Shown: piece by piece, positions 19,215-29,058 of the stretch | Numbering within the stretch: the stretch's first letter is position 1 | Layout of the letters: every line of letters starts with the position of its first letter | Source: Saccharomycopsis fibuligera x Saccharomycopsis cf. fibuligera | Taxonomy: Eukaryota > Ascomycota > Saccharomycetes > Ascoideales > Saccharomycopsidaceae | Assembly: GCA_001936135.1 (NCBI GenBank) | Contig: CP012812.1 | Coordinates: 1,550,001-1,614,000, forward strand | Reading direction: 5' to 3' | Length of the DNA: 64,000 bases | Made by a program: the position numbers and the translations under genes | Notes under the pieces: generated by a model | What the model was told of the DNA's origin: nothing | What the model saw: the letters and a program-made list of their open reading frames with translations, nothing else | Database searches by the model: none

Positions 19215-19921
19215 CAAGTACGGAATGAGCTTTATAATAACTTTTTAAGAGCTGTGTTGAAAGATCCAAAGCTAAGCAGTGTAGAAAACCTGACCATAAA
19301 CGTTGACGATGATGATTCTACCAACGCTACCTCCAATGCTTACACAGCTGCTGCGCACTTCCCCAATGGCGGCGTCAAAGCCTGGCTTTGCGTCCTTTGA
19401 TCATATCTTGGTCTAACCACCACATATGGCGTAGTCAACGGCACTTCGGCCATCAAAACTTAAATTTCCCACAACCAATTAGTCAACGATTCTGCCTCAA
19501 CTGTTGGCTGGTTATTTTGGCACCATGGTGGATCTCAATGCTTTCAAAGAGCTACCTACGGTTCTTATTCTGTACCCCCAGCATAACTTTTGCAGTGATG
19601 CTTCTCTTGTGTTCCATGACATACTATGACTCTTATGCAATATTTACTGGTAGATTGTATGCATTTTCGGTGGCTTATGGTCTAGTTTCTCCGTCGGTGA
19701 TGAGCTTAGTTCCGCTTTGTATCAGCCAAATCTCAAGAGTGGAAGATTTCGGTAAACGGTTTGCTACTTGTTATTTGGTGGTGGCATTCGCTTTATTGGC
19801 TGGGATCCCAATCTCGGGACTTTCTATTGGCAAGCAACCCACTGGTAGTAGTTATGCCAAGTTTATTGTGTTTATTGCAATGATTGGGTTCTCGAGTACT
19901 GGTTGTTTGATGTTTTCATGA
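19215..19921 (+). pseudogene. Broken monocarboxylate-permease-like MFS gene (MCH/ESBP6 type)
   Basis: A different MFS family from the surrounding array. The first part reads an acidic N-terminus, then HFPNGGVKAWLCVL, SYLGLTTTYGVVNGTSAIKT and ISHNQLVNDSASTVGWLFW, the typical N-terminal region of yeast MCH permeases. It is interrupted by TGA (19398-19400, at a conserved Gly position) and a TAA after AIKT, and shifts frame near 19510. The central membrane segments are missing. The C-terminal part is open to 19921 and reads GRLYAFSVAYGLVSPSVMSL, VPLCISQISRVEDFGKRFA and LLAGIPISGLSIG, which fits the C-terminal half of the family. No clear start Met; TTCTTTTAG just before 19215 could be a relic 3' splice site. 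Not functional as read. Confidence 0.75.
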
Positions 19922-20951
19922 TATTTTGTTTTGAAGTTGCGATTGTGTATTTACTGACGTACTAAGAGACTATATTCTTAGTGCAGTAATATTGTAGTCT
20001 ATTTTTGATCACTTCCCTATTTCGATGTTCCTATCTTTGCTTTAGATACCCTTTGACATACTTTTTAGGCGTATAGGCTTTAGGTTTATGTTCACTGCTT
20101 TTAATTCATTATTTCTGTTGTTTAAAGTTGTTTTGTGGTGGTAGTTGACCTGCAATAATCGGCCTTGCCTATACAAGGAGAGTCATTTGTATCTGCTGTG
20201 TTAATGTAACAGGGCATTTAAGTGTAATGATGCCAATTAATAAGGTTCATCGAACCAACTCTGCCGAACTTTTTGAAATAGTATGGTGTGCTTCCTGTGG
20301 TAGTGTGATTACCAAGAGACTGTTCATAGCAATAAATAATGAGTGCGTGAACTAAATTGTTTTATAAAGATAACAAATTGTTGATCCTAACCTGCCCTTT
20401 CAAATTTCATACTTTCAGCCGTGTTTCAGCCTGTTAACTTTGAGCAAGGGTTCTGGGGAGAAACTACTGGTATTAATAATCGCTTTCAACGAAACAGAGC
20501 ACGGAAATATCGGCAATATGATGCAGAGTAAAACAGGTATCTTATGATGGAGGTATAAGTAATTTAGAAAATTTTTTATGCATAACATTGCAGCACATCA
20601 GCAAACCCACGTTATTGTTCAACCTGCTTTGGCTTTTGTGGACTCTTATTCGAGAATTCCCTCCTAAATGCGCACCGGAAATAGAACTCTAAATCCGAAT
20701 GAGCGTTGAGAACTACTTTGAGCGAGCAGTTTTTGACAATGCATGCCAACCAGCATGCATCTCAAGCGCATATCAAGTTAATGCATGCTTTTTACATTTG
20801 TCGTTGGTCTTATTTTCACAAAGAATCTTTTGCGAGACTTAGAGCAAATGTAGTATATAAGAATGAGGAAGCCGCTTTAATATCTGATAAAATTGAAACT
20901 AATTTATCGCATTTAGTAGAACAGCATTCACTTGAGATAGAAAAAGACATA
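19922..20951. promoter_or_regulatory. Spacer and promoter of transporter copy 5
   Basis: AT-rich, with no gene. Close to copy 5 it holds three TGCATGC/GCATGCA sites within 50 bp (20740-20746, 20753-20759, 20782-20788) and a TATATAA box (20854-20860), 92 bp before the ATG at 20952. The reading frame of copy 5 stays open upstream to an ATG at 20706, but the TATA position argues that this part is promoter. Confidence 0.5.
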
Positions 20952-22673
20952 ATGAGTTTAGCAAAAATCAAAGAGCTTCTTCTTTGGGGCAGAGCCGTTG
21001 TGCCTGAAAAGTACAGAAGCAAGAGTTTTGCCTACGTTTTGTTATTATGTTGCATGACTCTTGACAATTTGAATGTTACCGGTGCGGTGACTACATCTGT
21101 TTCTATTGCCGACCAGTTCAATGCTTCATCTACTACAGTGTCTTGGGTGCTATCTGCTTATGCCCTAACTTTAGGATCTTTTATTATCTTTTTTGGTAAA
21201 TTAGCGGACGTTATCGGGGTGCATACAGTTTTCCTTTTAGGTGTGTCTACCATGGCACTCTTCTCGCTCATTACGGCAACTATTGAAAACTCTGTAATTG
21301 CCTTGATTGTCTTTAGAGCACTTCAAGGTATTTCAGCAGCAGCATTAATGCCGAGCGGATACGCCCTTATAGCAAATTACTTTCATGGTCCGGCATTGGG
21401 TAAGGCAATTAGAGGTCTTGCTATCTGTATGACTTCAAGTTTTGGCATTGGAACTGTTCTTGGCGGTGCCTTCACTTCGACCAATATTAGTTACAAAGGT
21501 TTCTTTTATTTTACTTTCGCTGCTTCAACGCTTTGTGCCATTATCCTTTACTTTACGATCATACCGATAGAAAAAACTGAAGGACATAAAAAAATGAAAT
21601 TAAAGAACCTAAATTTTTCTGGGGTTGCCATGATTGTTATTGGCTTATTACTAATTATTTTTGGTCTCACAGAAGGTGGTATTTCCTGGAACTCTCCAAA
21701 GGTCTATGTTACAATTCCAATTGGTGTTATTTTACTAGTGGCGGCGGTATTGTTCGAAAACGTTTACTTGAAAAACTATAAAAAAAAGCATCAAGATGAA
21801 CTTTCTGAATCAAAATATGTTGATAGTGATGCATATAAAGAAATCTTAGGTAAGAATAATGAAGAAAATGAAAGATCTTTAAATCAGTATAATTCCGAAG
21901 GTTTACCAAAGCCAGATTGGAGACTTAATGTGGACTTAATGTTCCCAAAAGAGATGTTTAAATTAACAAACTTTTTTCCTTTGCTCATAGGTTACTTTAT
22001 GGCATACTTTGCGCTAATTGGTATAATGTCTGATTTAATTCAGTATCACATTTATGTGGACAATGATAGCTCTTTGATTGCTGCTTTGAAAGTTCTTCCA
22101 GTATCAATTGGTCTTGTGACTGGTGCTGTACTATACAATGAAAAACTTGTGAAACTTGTCACTGTAAAATGGTTTATCTTGATGACAGTAACTGTACAAC
22201 TTGGATGCTCTATATGGGTTTCCAGAACAGATTACAAAATCCAGAACAGCTTCTGGATCTTTGAATTTGTCAGTCAATTCTTGTGGGGTTGGGGTTGTAA
22301 TTGGTTCTTTATGGTTTACTTCAATGCTATTATGGGTGAAGCGCCACTCCACTTGCAAGGTGTTGTATCAGGAGTCTTTCAAACTGCTGGTCAGGTTGCA
22401 GTGGCTATTGCTAGCGCAATAGTTTCTAGTATTCTTGGGGAGTTAGTTTACAAAGAAGGGGATCCTCAATACAAAGAGGAGCAATACAAAAAATTTCATA
22501 ATACACTTTATGTTGCTATTGCAGGAAATGCCGCCTTTTTTATTTCATCATTTCTTGTTAAAAATCCAAAGTCAGAATCACAAACAAATAACCATTTAAA
22601 TGACTTGAGGGCCGAGGGTCATCATGTTGAAGACGAAATTGATTCTATCCACATTCAGCCCACACTCACATAA
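20952..22673 (+). CDS. DHA2-type MFS transporter, copy 5
   Basis: An intact array member. I place the start at the ATG at 20952 (MSLAKIKELLLWGRAVVPEKY), giving 573 aa. This matches the N-terminus of copy 2 (MSLAKLKQ) and sits 92 bp after a TATATAA box. The frame is open for another 82 codons to an ATG at 20706, so a longer 655-aa form cannot be excluded. Seen: LDNLNVTGAVTTSVSIADQF, SWVLSAYALTLGSFI, motif A GKLADVIGVH, FRALQGISAAALMPSGYAL, SSFGIGTVLGGAF, GLTEGGISWNSPKVYV, a charged central loop, and EAPLHLQGVVSGVFQTAGQVA. Predicted 14-TM plasma-membrane carrier; substrate unknown. Downstream lies wrecked copy 6 in the same orientation. Confidence 0.87.
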   Translation: MSLAKIKELLLWGRAVVPEKYRSKSFAYVLLLCCMTLDNLNVTGAVTTSVSIADQFNASSTTVSWVLSAYALTLGSFIIFFGKLADVIGVHTVFLLGVSTMALFSLITATIENSVIALIVFRALQGISAAALMPSGYALIANYFHGPALGKAIRGLAICMTSSFGIGTVLGGAFTSTNISYKGFFYFTFAASTLCAIILYFTIIPIEKTEGHKKMKLKNLNFSGVAMIVIGLLLIIFGLTEGGISWNSPKVYVTIPIGVILLVAAVLFENVYLKNYKKKHQDELSESKYVDSDAYKEILGKNNEENERSLNQYNSEGLPKPDWRLNVDLMFPKEMFKLTNFFPLLIGYFMAYFALIGIMSDLIQYHIYVDNDSSLIAALKVLPVSIGLVTGAVLYNEKLVKLVTVKWFILMTVTVQLGCSIWVSRTDYKIQNSFWIFEFVSQFLWGWGCNWFFMVYFNAIMGEAPLHLQGVVSGVFQTAGQVAVAIASAIVSSILGELVYKEGDPQYKEEQYKKFHNTLYVAIAGNAAFFISSFLVKNPKSESQTNNHLNDLRAEGHHVEDEIDSIHIQPTLT

Positions 22674-22785
22674 TTTGCTTTGCTGATAATACTATTTATT
22701 TGCATCTCATAGATGTTTATCTGTTAAAGAAAGCAGTATACTTTCATGCGACCAAAAGTACTCCTATTAGGTTTTTTTTTCTTAT

Positions 22786-22818
<33 letters not shown>

Positions 22819-23220
22819 TAGCCAATAATAATAATAATAATAATAATGCGTCTCATATTCTTGAAAACAAACGGAGTTTCAGCAATGTTTTAATAAAGCA
22901 GATAAATTAAAGTGCAGCATAATAATAACATGATTTAAGTATATTTAAAAGCTAATTACTTGACTTGGTGAAGGTCTTTTTCTGAACGGTCCTTTGAGCA
23001 AGCAGGAAATTGTATGCATGCCGATGTGAACATAACTAGCTTTGAGCGATTGAATGCAACAGTTGGAATTTACTCAGATGTCAACACGTTCTCTTTTGAT
23101 TTAATTTGTTTCTCAGAAAGACTAATATAACATAACTACCAATTTAATGATTTGGGCTTTAGAATTTGAAACAATTTACATGACTACAAGCCCAAATAAA
23201 TTATAATAATCAACCAAGTG
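22674..23220. other. Spacer between transporter copies 5 and 6
   Basis: It contains a 31-T run (22787-22817), an (AAT)8 microsatellite (22824-22847) and one TGCATGC site (23015-23021), about 200 bp before wrecked copy 6. No gene. Confidence 0.55.
22824..22847. repeat. (AAT)8 microsatellite
   Basis: A perfect trinucleotide run, directly after a 31-nt poly-T tract (22787-22817). Confidence 0.9.
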
Positions 23221-24326
23221 AACTTAGCAAAGGCCAATTAACCTTTCACATGTGGAAGAACTGTTGTTCCAAATAAATATTCAAACAAAAGGTTTACTAA
23301 ATATTCTTATACTATGTTGTATGATTTTTGACAATTTGAGCATTACGGGTGTTTTGACTACTTTGTTCTCAATTGCTGACTTGTTCAGTGCTTTATTTGC
23401 TAAGATACCTTAGGTGTATCAACCGTGTTTATTGTTTTTATATCAAAGTATTAACTATTGCAAAATTCAGAAATTGCTTTGGTTGTCTTTAGAACATTAT
23501 ATGGTATTTCTGAAGCAGAGTTCTGCCTAGTGGATACGCTTTGAATGGTAATTATTTCCTTGGAAAAGCAGTTGCTATAGCAGTTAAATAACTTGCAGTT
23601 GCTCTTGTTTCTTTCCTTTTTTGGTGTTGGATCGATTCTGGGTAGAACATTTGCACAGACTAATGAGCTATAAAGGATGTGAAGGGTTTTTCTATTTTAT
23701 CTTTGCCATTTCTGCATTTTGTGGTGGTCTTTTTCTTACAATTATGCTTGCTGCGAAAACGGAGGGGCACATGAGCATGAAAGTAAAAAAATTCTGATTA
23801 TGCTGATGTTTTTGTACTTGTTTATGGATTATTGTTGGTATTGACTTCATGGAAAGTGGAATTAGCTAGACTTCACCAAAAGTGTATGCTAAAAACCCCC
23901 TTGGGATTATTTTGCCTGTGTGGTGGTAGTAAAGAAGAAAAAAATAGAATTCTGCAATTACTGAACAAAGCATTGCTCAAGGACCCATAAGCTCTAATTG
24001 GAGACTTTCTATTGACTTGATGTGGAAGTGTTTGGCTTAGCAAATTTCTCTCTGTTCTGTGGCATCTTGTTGTGTTATTTTACAGTACTATGACAAACTC
24101 AAAAGAGTATCATATCTACGTTTGTTATGACACTGGTAATTACTTCAAAACTATTCAGGTGTCTGTGTGTTATGAGGATAGGCTTGTAGTTTCTGGTAAT
24201 ATTGCTTTCTTCTTAGCGGCTTCTCTAGTCGAGGATCCGAAACCAGATGATCAAGAGAACAAAAATTTTGCTGTTACTCTGAATAATGTTGATATTAAAG
24301 CTACTTCGTACGAACCAACCCATTGA
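23221..24326 (+). pseudogene. Wrecked DHA2-type MFS transporter, copy 6
   Basis: Array-type protein islands run from end to end: a NLAKAN/GRTVVPNKYSNK-like start, FDNLSITGVLTTLFSIADLF, then (after loss of the TM2/motif A region) pieces of VFRTLYGISEAE and LPSGYALNGNYFLGKAV. A GFFYFIFAISAF region and KTEGHMSMKVKK follow, then NWRLSIDLM, and finally VVSGNIAFFLAASLVEDPKP with an intact-looking C-terminal tail to 24326. Several stops and frame changes are present. The C-terminal half has an internal deletion that joins IYVCYDTGN to the last membrane segment. It is clearly dead but younger than copy 4. The last 84 codons (24072-24326) are still open. Confidence 0.85.
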
Positions 24327-24764
24327 ACCAACACTAATAGATATGTTTTGAATAAAAAAAAAAAACGTTTATAATTTTTGGGTTGCAAGGGTTGCGCTTA
24401 TATTCGAGTAACAAATAGCTCTCCTAAGCATAGAGTGTTTGTCCATATCTAAGGATCTGTTTCCTGCGCTTAAAAATGCAATATTTTCAAAATTCTACCA
24501 TAACGTTGCAACTGTCTAGGAGGAAGAAACACCAAACGTATTATTAATGCTATTATGAGGCATAGAAAACGAAAAGAGCCTGTAGAAGTAGAAGTTTAAA
24601 CTTTAAAGAAAGTTATGTAACATCGAAAAATAAATGTATATATTCAACGAAATTAATAGAGTTAGTCCAGCTAACTTTCCCAAAACAAAAAAATAAGAGA
24701 AAAATAAAGATATAAGAAAAACAAAATATTATGGGCTTTATGGGCCATGATAGCCGTTGAGCCA
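24327..24764. other. Spacer downstream of the transporter array
   Basis: An AT-rich convergent spacer between copy 6 and the chitinase 3' end. A short A run lies near 24354. No gene seen. Confidence 0.5.
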
Positions 24765-25766
24765 CTAAGGGGCCAATACCGTATATTGTTTATGAGGACC
24801 ATCATAACTCCGCTTGGTCACAGATTTTCCATCAAGAATGTTTTTCAAGCTTGTTACGTAACTGACATCATTAGTAACCTTTTTCGTACCAGACGAAACA
24901 TCCCATAAACAGAAGCCACCAAATGCCGACTGACTAAGTATATCTTGAGATCTTGTGGCCGTAGTATCAGCGTCAACAAAATAGGCAGAGTCCTCAGTGG
25001 AAGAAGCAACGCCAACATATATCTTCATATCTGAATTGCCAGACAGTTGAGTAACGAACTTGTACCACGTTTCCCAGGACTGCTTGAAACCAGACTCATT
25101 ATTGAAAGAGCAGGCTGGGTTATTGTAAAATTGTACCCATGCAATATCCACTTTTGCATCTTTACTTTGCAATAACTTGAAAACATTTTTATCAGGATAT
25201 GGGCACTGTGGAGCTGCACTGACAATTAATTTTTTCGTGGTCCAAAGTCTTCTTAACTCAACCACTAAAGCAGCAAGACCTTCTTGTTTTTCATTTTCAA
25301 TATCAAAATCAATTCCATCAATTTCTGCATCTCCAAAGGGCTTTACTTTACCTGTCCCTTTTGGATGAAACATATTGTAAATAACTTTGGCTGCACTGCG
25401 TCCTTGATTATCATTTTTGACGCCATAAGTACCAGTGCGAGAATCACCTCCCAAACTAAGCAACACTTTAACTCCTTTATTTTGACAAGTGACTATATCT
25501 TTGGCAATTTGATCGCACGAGTCACCCCCGCATGCATTACCAAAATTAAAACTTGCTTTTTTATTGTTCCAGTTTTTCAAAAATGACAATATGACAATGT
25601 CGATATCACCTTTATTACAATACGTAGCTAGTGACTCTTGATTGGCACCTTGACCCCAATACACCGCATTGTTTTTTCCGTTAGACAGGTAGGCTGCCTC
25701 CACAAAGTTTGACTGGAGTATAGCTAAACCTGCTGCTACAGAAGCAAAAACATTAGAAAATTTCAT
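24765..25766 (-). CDS. Secreted class III chitinase (GH18)
   Basis: A 333-aa endochitinase that hydrolyses beta-1,4-GlcNAc links, in yeasts used for cell separation and wall remodelling. Seen: an N-terminal signal peptide (about 1-24, hydrophobic, ending VEAA), NAVYWGQGANQESL (first beta strand of the GH18 barrel), KVLLSLGGD (about 100-108), and the catalytic motif D150-G-I-D-F-D-I-E157, with Glu157 as proton donor. A late WDVS segment also fits the barrel. There is no Ser/Thr-rich stalk, chitin-binding domain or GPI signal, so it is a bare catalytic domain, shorter than the Candida CHT2/CHT3 type and nearest in form to CHT1. A KR dipeptide near the C-terminus (TKRSYDG) could be a Kex2 site. 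Intact. Confidence 0.87.
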   Translation of the reverse strand: MKFSNVFASVAAGLAILQSNFVEAAYLSNGKNNAVYWGQGANQESLATYCNKGDIDIVILSFLKNWNNKKASFNFGNACGGDSCDQIAKDIVTCQNKGVKVLLSLGGDSRTGTYGVKNDNQGRSAAKVIYNMFHPKGTGKVKPFGDAEIDGIDFDIENEKQEGLAALVVELRRLWTTKKLIVSAAPQCPYPDKNVFKLLQSKDAKVDIAWVQFYNNPACSFNNESGFKQSWETWYKFVTQLSGNSDMKIYVGVASSTEDSAYFVDADTTATRSQDILSQSAFGGFCLWDVSSGTKKVTNDVSYVTSLKNILDGKSVTKRSYDGPHKQYTVLAP

Positions 25767-27123
25767 GTCTCGAAAATATTAGATGCTGATGGAAAATGTG
25801 ACAATCTGATAGCTCGCAAGGTATTTTGTTTTTCTCTTGTACTTTTTACCGCAAAATGTCGGACTAATTGTCAGAGTTATATATGTCAACAGACAGACTC
25901 ATTGGCGAACTTCTCGCCAACATTCTCTTTTATGTACCGAAAGGCTTCACTTTTTCGATAGTATGCATGACTGTAGAAACGATAGAATACATTTCCATAC
26001 AAGAAGCATCAAGGTTCTCATATCCAAAAGCAAAATAATTAGCTTATAGGCTAAGGTCTTGCAAGTCTATACTAAACGGATGAAAATGGACATGATCAAG
26101 CCATTATTGCCGTAAATCCTAGCTTGCGGTAATGCATACCGGTTGCCGCTTAGTGGTAGCACGGCAAAGCACACCCTTAGTATTGAATTATGAGAATTGT
26201 GGATAGCTGAACTCCAAAAATAAGACAATTAAACAACTGTATTTTTATCCGGATGGTCGACAAGCATTCTCAGGTGTAATTGTAATAACCTCGCTTTCTG
26301 TTAATCTATTGTCAATGTAGGAGAAAACACGTTATTTTTTTCCTTTTGAGTAAGATAAGAATGATTGTCAATATTGAATAACTTAAGGAAGTAAGTAAAA
26401 TAAATTAGTGATATCTTGCTTGAGTGTGATGCATATTCCTGAAGTCAAGATCCAGAAGCGCTGTCGATTTTAGCGTCGTGTACAGAGACTTTCAATCTTC
26501 CGTTTTGTACTCTAAAAGTGGAACGAATCACAAGTATATTTATTCCTACTATCGGTGATAGTAGCGTTCCTGGTTATCAAAATTAGAGCGCTAGCATCTT
26601 CAAAAGCATATTCAAAAGCATATTTAAAAGTTTCCGTTTTCTTAATCTTAAAAAACAAAAAAATGCTGACAGGCTTCTATAATGACCATAATTGACTGAC
26701 CATCTTTTTGACAGTTTTGACATTTATAATTTGGTTAAGTTATTGATGGCCAATAACCGGTGGCCGGTGCTGCTTAACCATACCACATAGTGTCTCATTG
26801 GCGGAGGAGCATAATGCGGGTGATGAGGAGAAGCTTCGCTAGCCGAATACAAAAGGTCGAATGATTGCAACACTTTGGACTGTGCTACTCCTTTGTTTCG
26901 GAGAATCAGGGAACTGTTCAAATCAATTGACTATAAATTCAATTACATATTAAAACGTTGTTGGCAATCAATTTCAATTGAGCTTTTTATTTCCAAGTTC
27001 ATATATCGATTGCTCGTGTAATAACGAAAACTAGAAACCCATTAATTAATTGCACTCTTGCCATAATAATACTAATAATACTAATAATATCAGGAAATAT
27101 TATCTCTACTAAGTTTTCCCATA
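25767..27123. other. Divergent promoter region, chitinase / DAK
   Basis: About 1.36 kb with no recognisable gene. It has AT-rich DNA, a short repeat of TAATAC/TAATAA units just before the DAK start (27063-27090) and a duplicated 'CAAAAGCATAT' (around 26600-26620). Open frames here are short and anonymous. Confidence 0.45.
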
Positions 27124-29058
27124 ATGTCTGGACACAAGCATTGGAACTATGAGACTGTTGATCTTGTTACCACCGCTTTAAAGAGTATTGTCGCTTCTAA
27201 TCCAAATTTGTCTTTAATCGAAAGCGAAAGAGTTATATTCAATAGAAAGGAGATTTTTGACCCAAAAAAGAAAGTCATTGTCTTGTCTGGTGGTGGTAGT
27301 GGCCACGAACCATTACACGCTGGGTTTGTTGGTAAGAACTTTCTTGATGCTGCAGTTGCTGGGGCAATCTTTGCTTCTCCATCTACTAAACAGATTCTTT
27401 CGGCTATCGTTACCATCAATGACCTCGTTAAGGAAAGAAACTTGCCAGAGAAGGAATTCTTGGTCATTGTAAAGAACTACACTGGTGATGTTTTGCATTT
27501 TGGTTTGGCAGCCGAAAGGGTCAAGTCACTTGGTTTTAAAGTGGAATTGGCTATCGTGGAAGATGATGTTTCTGTTGGAAAATCCAAGGGCCATCTAGTT
27601 GGCAGAAGAGGTTTGGCTGGAACTGCCCTTGTTCACAAAGTTGCGGGAACCGTTGCTGCTTCTGGAGCTGATTTAAAACAAGTGTCTGAAGCTGCACATA
27701 ATGTCATCAAAAACTTGGTCACTGTGGGTGCTTCATTAGACCATTGCTCTATTCCAGGAAGAAAAATCTCCAAAGAAGAAGATGATGAAGAAGCTTCCAA
27801 CAAGTTGGATAGCGACACAGTTGAGATCGGTATGGGTATCCACAATGAACCAGGCGCCAAAAGAACTAAAATTGCTCCAGTTGACAAATTCATTTCCGAG
27901 TTGTTGAAATATTTGCTTGACGAAAGTGATGAAGACAGAGGATTCTTAAAATTTGACAAATCTGATGAATCTATCTTGTTGGTAAACAATTTGGGAGGTA
28001 CTAGCAACTTAGAACTTCATGCATTGGCTGCCGTTGCCATTGACAAGCTCGCCGAAGAGTACAACATCAAACCGGTAAGGGTTTATGTTGGCAGTTTTGT
28101 TACTTCTTTAAACGGAAACGGGTTCAGTCTTACATTACTTAACACTACTAAAGCAGGTGGTGACAAAATATTAGAGTATTTGGATTCTGAAACCGATGCT
28201 TCTGGCTGGAACTCTTCTGTTCAATGGGTCAAGGCCTTGAAAGATGCTTCTGACAACAAAGTACCAGCAGTTATCTCTAAGCCTACTGCAGATGTCACCA
28301 AGAGTGGTGACTCCGTCAACTCCAACTTCAAGATTGATACTGCGTTGCTCAAGGCCATTTTGCAATCTGCTATTGAACGCATTACTAAACTAGAACCAAA
28401 AATTACCGAATACGACACGGTTGCCGGTGACGGCGATTGCGGTGAAACATTACTTAGTGGCTGCAAAGCAATTACTAACTCCTTGAAAGATTCTAATTCC
28501 ATTCTCTCCAGAAATTTGAGTGACCCAGTGGCTGCTATCTTTGAAGTAGCTAATTTGTTGGAAGATTCCATGGGTGGTACTTCAGGCGGATTGTATTCTA
28601 TCTTCATGTCTTCTTTGGCTGTATCTTTGAAAACCGCTGCTGCCAAGTCTTCAGAAAAGTCCTTGTCTGTCAAAGTGTTGGCAGACTCTTTACAAAATGC
28701 TTTGGAATCTCTTTTCAAATATACTAGAGCTAGAACCGGTGACAAGACTTTGATTGACGCATTGGAGCCATTCATTGAATCATTATTGAAGAACAATGAC
28801 TTGAAGGCTGCTAGAAGTGCATCTATTAGACACGCCAAAGGTACCAAAAAGTTGGATGCTAAATTTGGTAGAGCTTCATATGTTTCCAAAGATGAATTCA
28901 AGAATTTCCATACCAAGTCTACTGGTGGTAGCGGTGGTGATGATGCGGATAACTTGGAAGTTGATGATGACGAATCTGGTATTCCTGACCCAGGTGCTAT
29001 TGGCTTAGCTGCACTTTTCGATGGTGCGATCAATGGCTACTTCAACTTCAAAACATAA
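27124..29058 (+). CDS. DAK2: Dihydroxyacetone kinase (ATP-dependent)
   Basis: A 644-aa two-domain kinase that phosphorylates dihydroxyacetone to DHAP, detoxifying DHA and serving glycerol use. Seen: the DhaK domain with VIVLSGGGSGHEPLHAGFVG (about 51-68) and the substrate-binding His207 in SLDHCSIPGR, where the family forms a hemiaminal with DHA. A linker follows, then the DhaL ATP-binding domain with VAGDGDCGETLLSG (about 434), whose Asp residues bind Mg-ATP, and MGGTSGGLYSI. Length fits yeast Dak1/Dak2 (about 590-610 aa) with extra acidic inserts (KEEDDEEAS near 220 and an acidic stretch near 615). DAK1 and DAK2 cannot be told apart here; the symbol is by family only. Intact and intronless. 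Confidence 0.9.
   Translation: MSGHKHWNYETVDLVTTALKSIVASNPNLSLIESERVIFNRKEIFDPKKKVIVLSGGGSGHEPLHAGFVGKNFLDAAVAGAIFASPSTKQILSAIVTINDLVKERNLPEKEFLVIVKNYTGDVLHFGLAAERVKSLGFKVELAIVEDDVSVGKSKGHLVGRRGLAGTALVHKVAGTVAASGADLKQVSEAAHNVIKNLVTVGASLDHCSIPGRKISKEEDDEEASNKLDSDTVEIGMGIHNEPGAKRTKIAPVDKFISELLKYLLDESDEDRGFLKFDKSDESILLVNNLGGTSNLELHALAAVAIDKLAEEYNIKPVRVYVGSFVTSLNGNGFSLTLLNTTKAGGDKILEYLDSETDASGWNSSVQWVKALKDASDNKVPAVISKPTADVTKSGDSVNSNFKIDTALLKAILQSAIERITKLEPKITEYDTVAGDGDCGETLLSGCKAITNSLKDSNSILSRNLSDPVAAIFEVANLLEDSMGGTSGGLYSIFMSSLAVSLKTAAAKSSEKSLSVKVLADSLQNALESLFKYTRARTGDKTLIDALEPFIESLLKNNDLKAARSASIRHAKGTKKLDAKFGRASYVSKDEFKNFHTKSTGGSGGDDADNLEVDDDESGIPDPGAIGLAALFDGAINGYFNFKT

Noticed and set aside
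24072-24326. Open 84-codon frame as an independent small gene
   Set aside because: Its sequence is the joined remains of the transporter C-terminus, so it belongs to wrecked copy 6.
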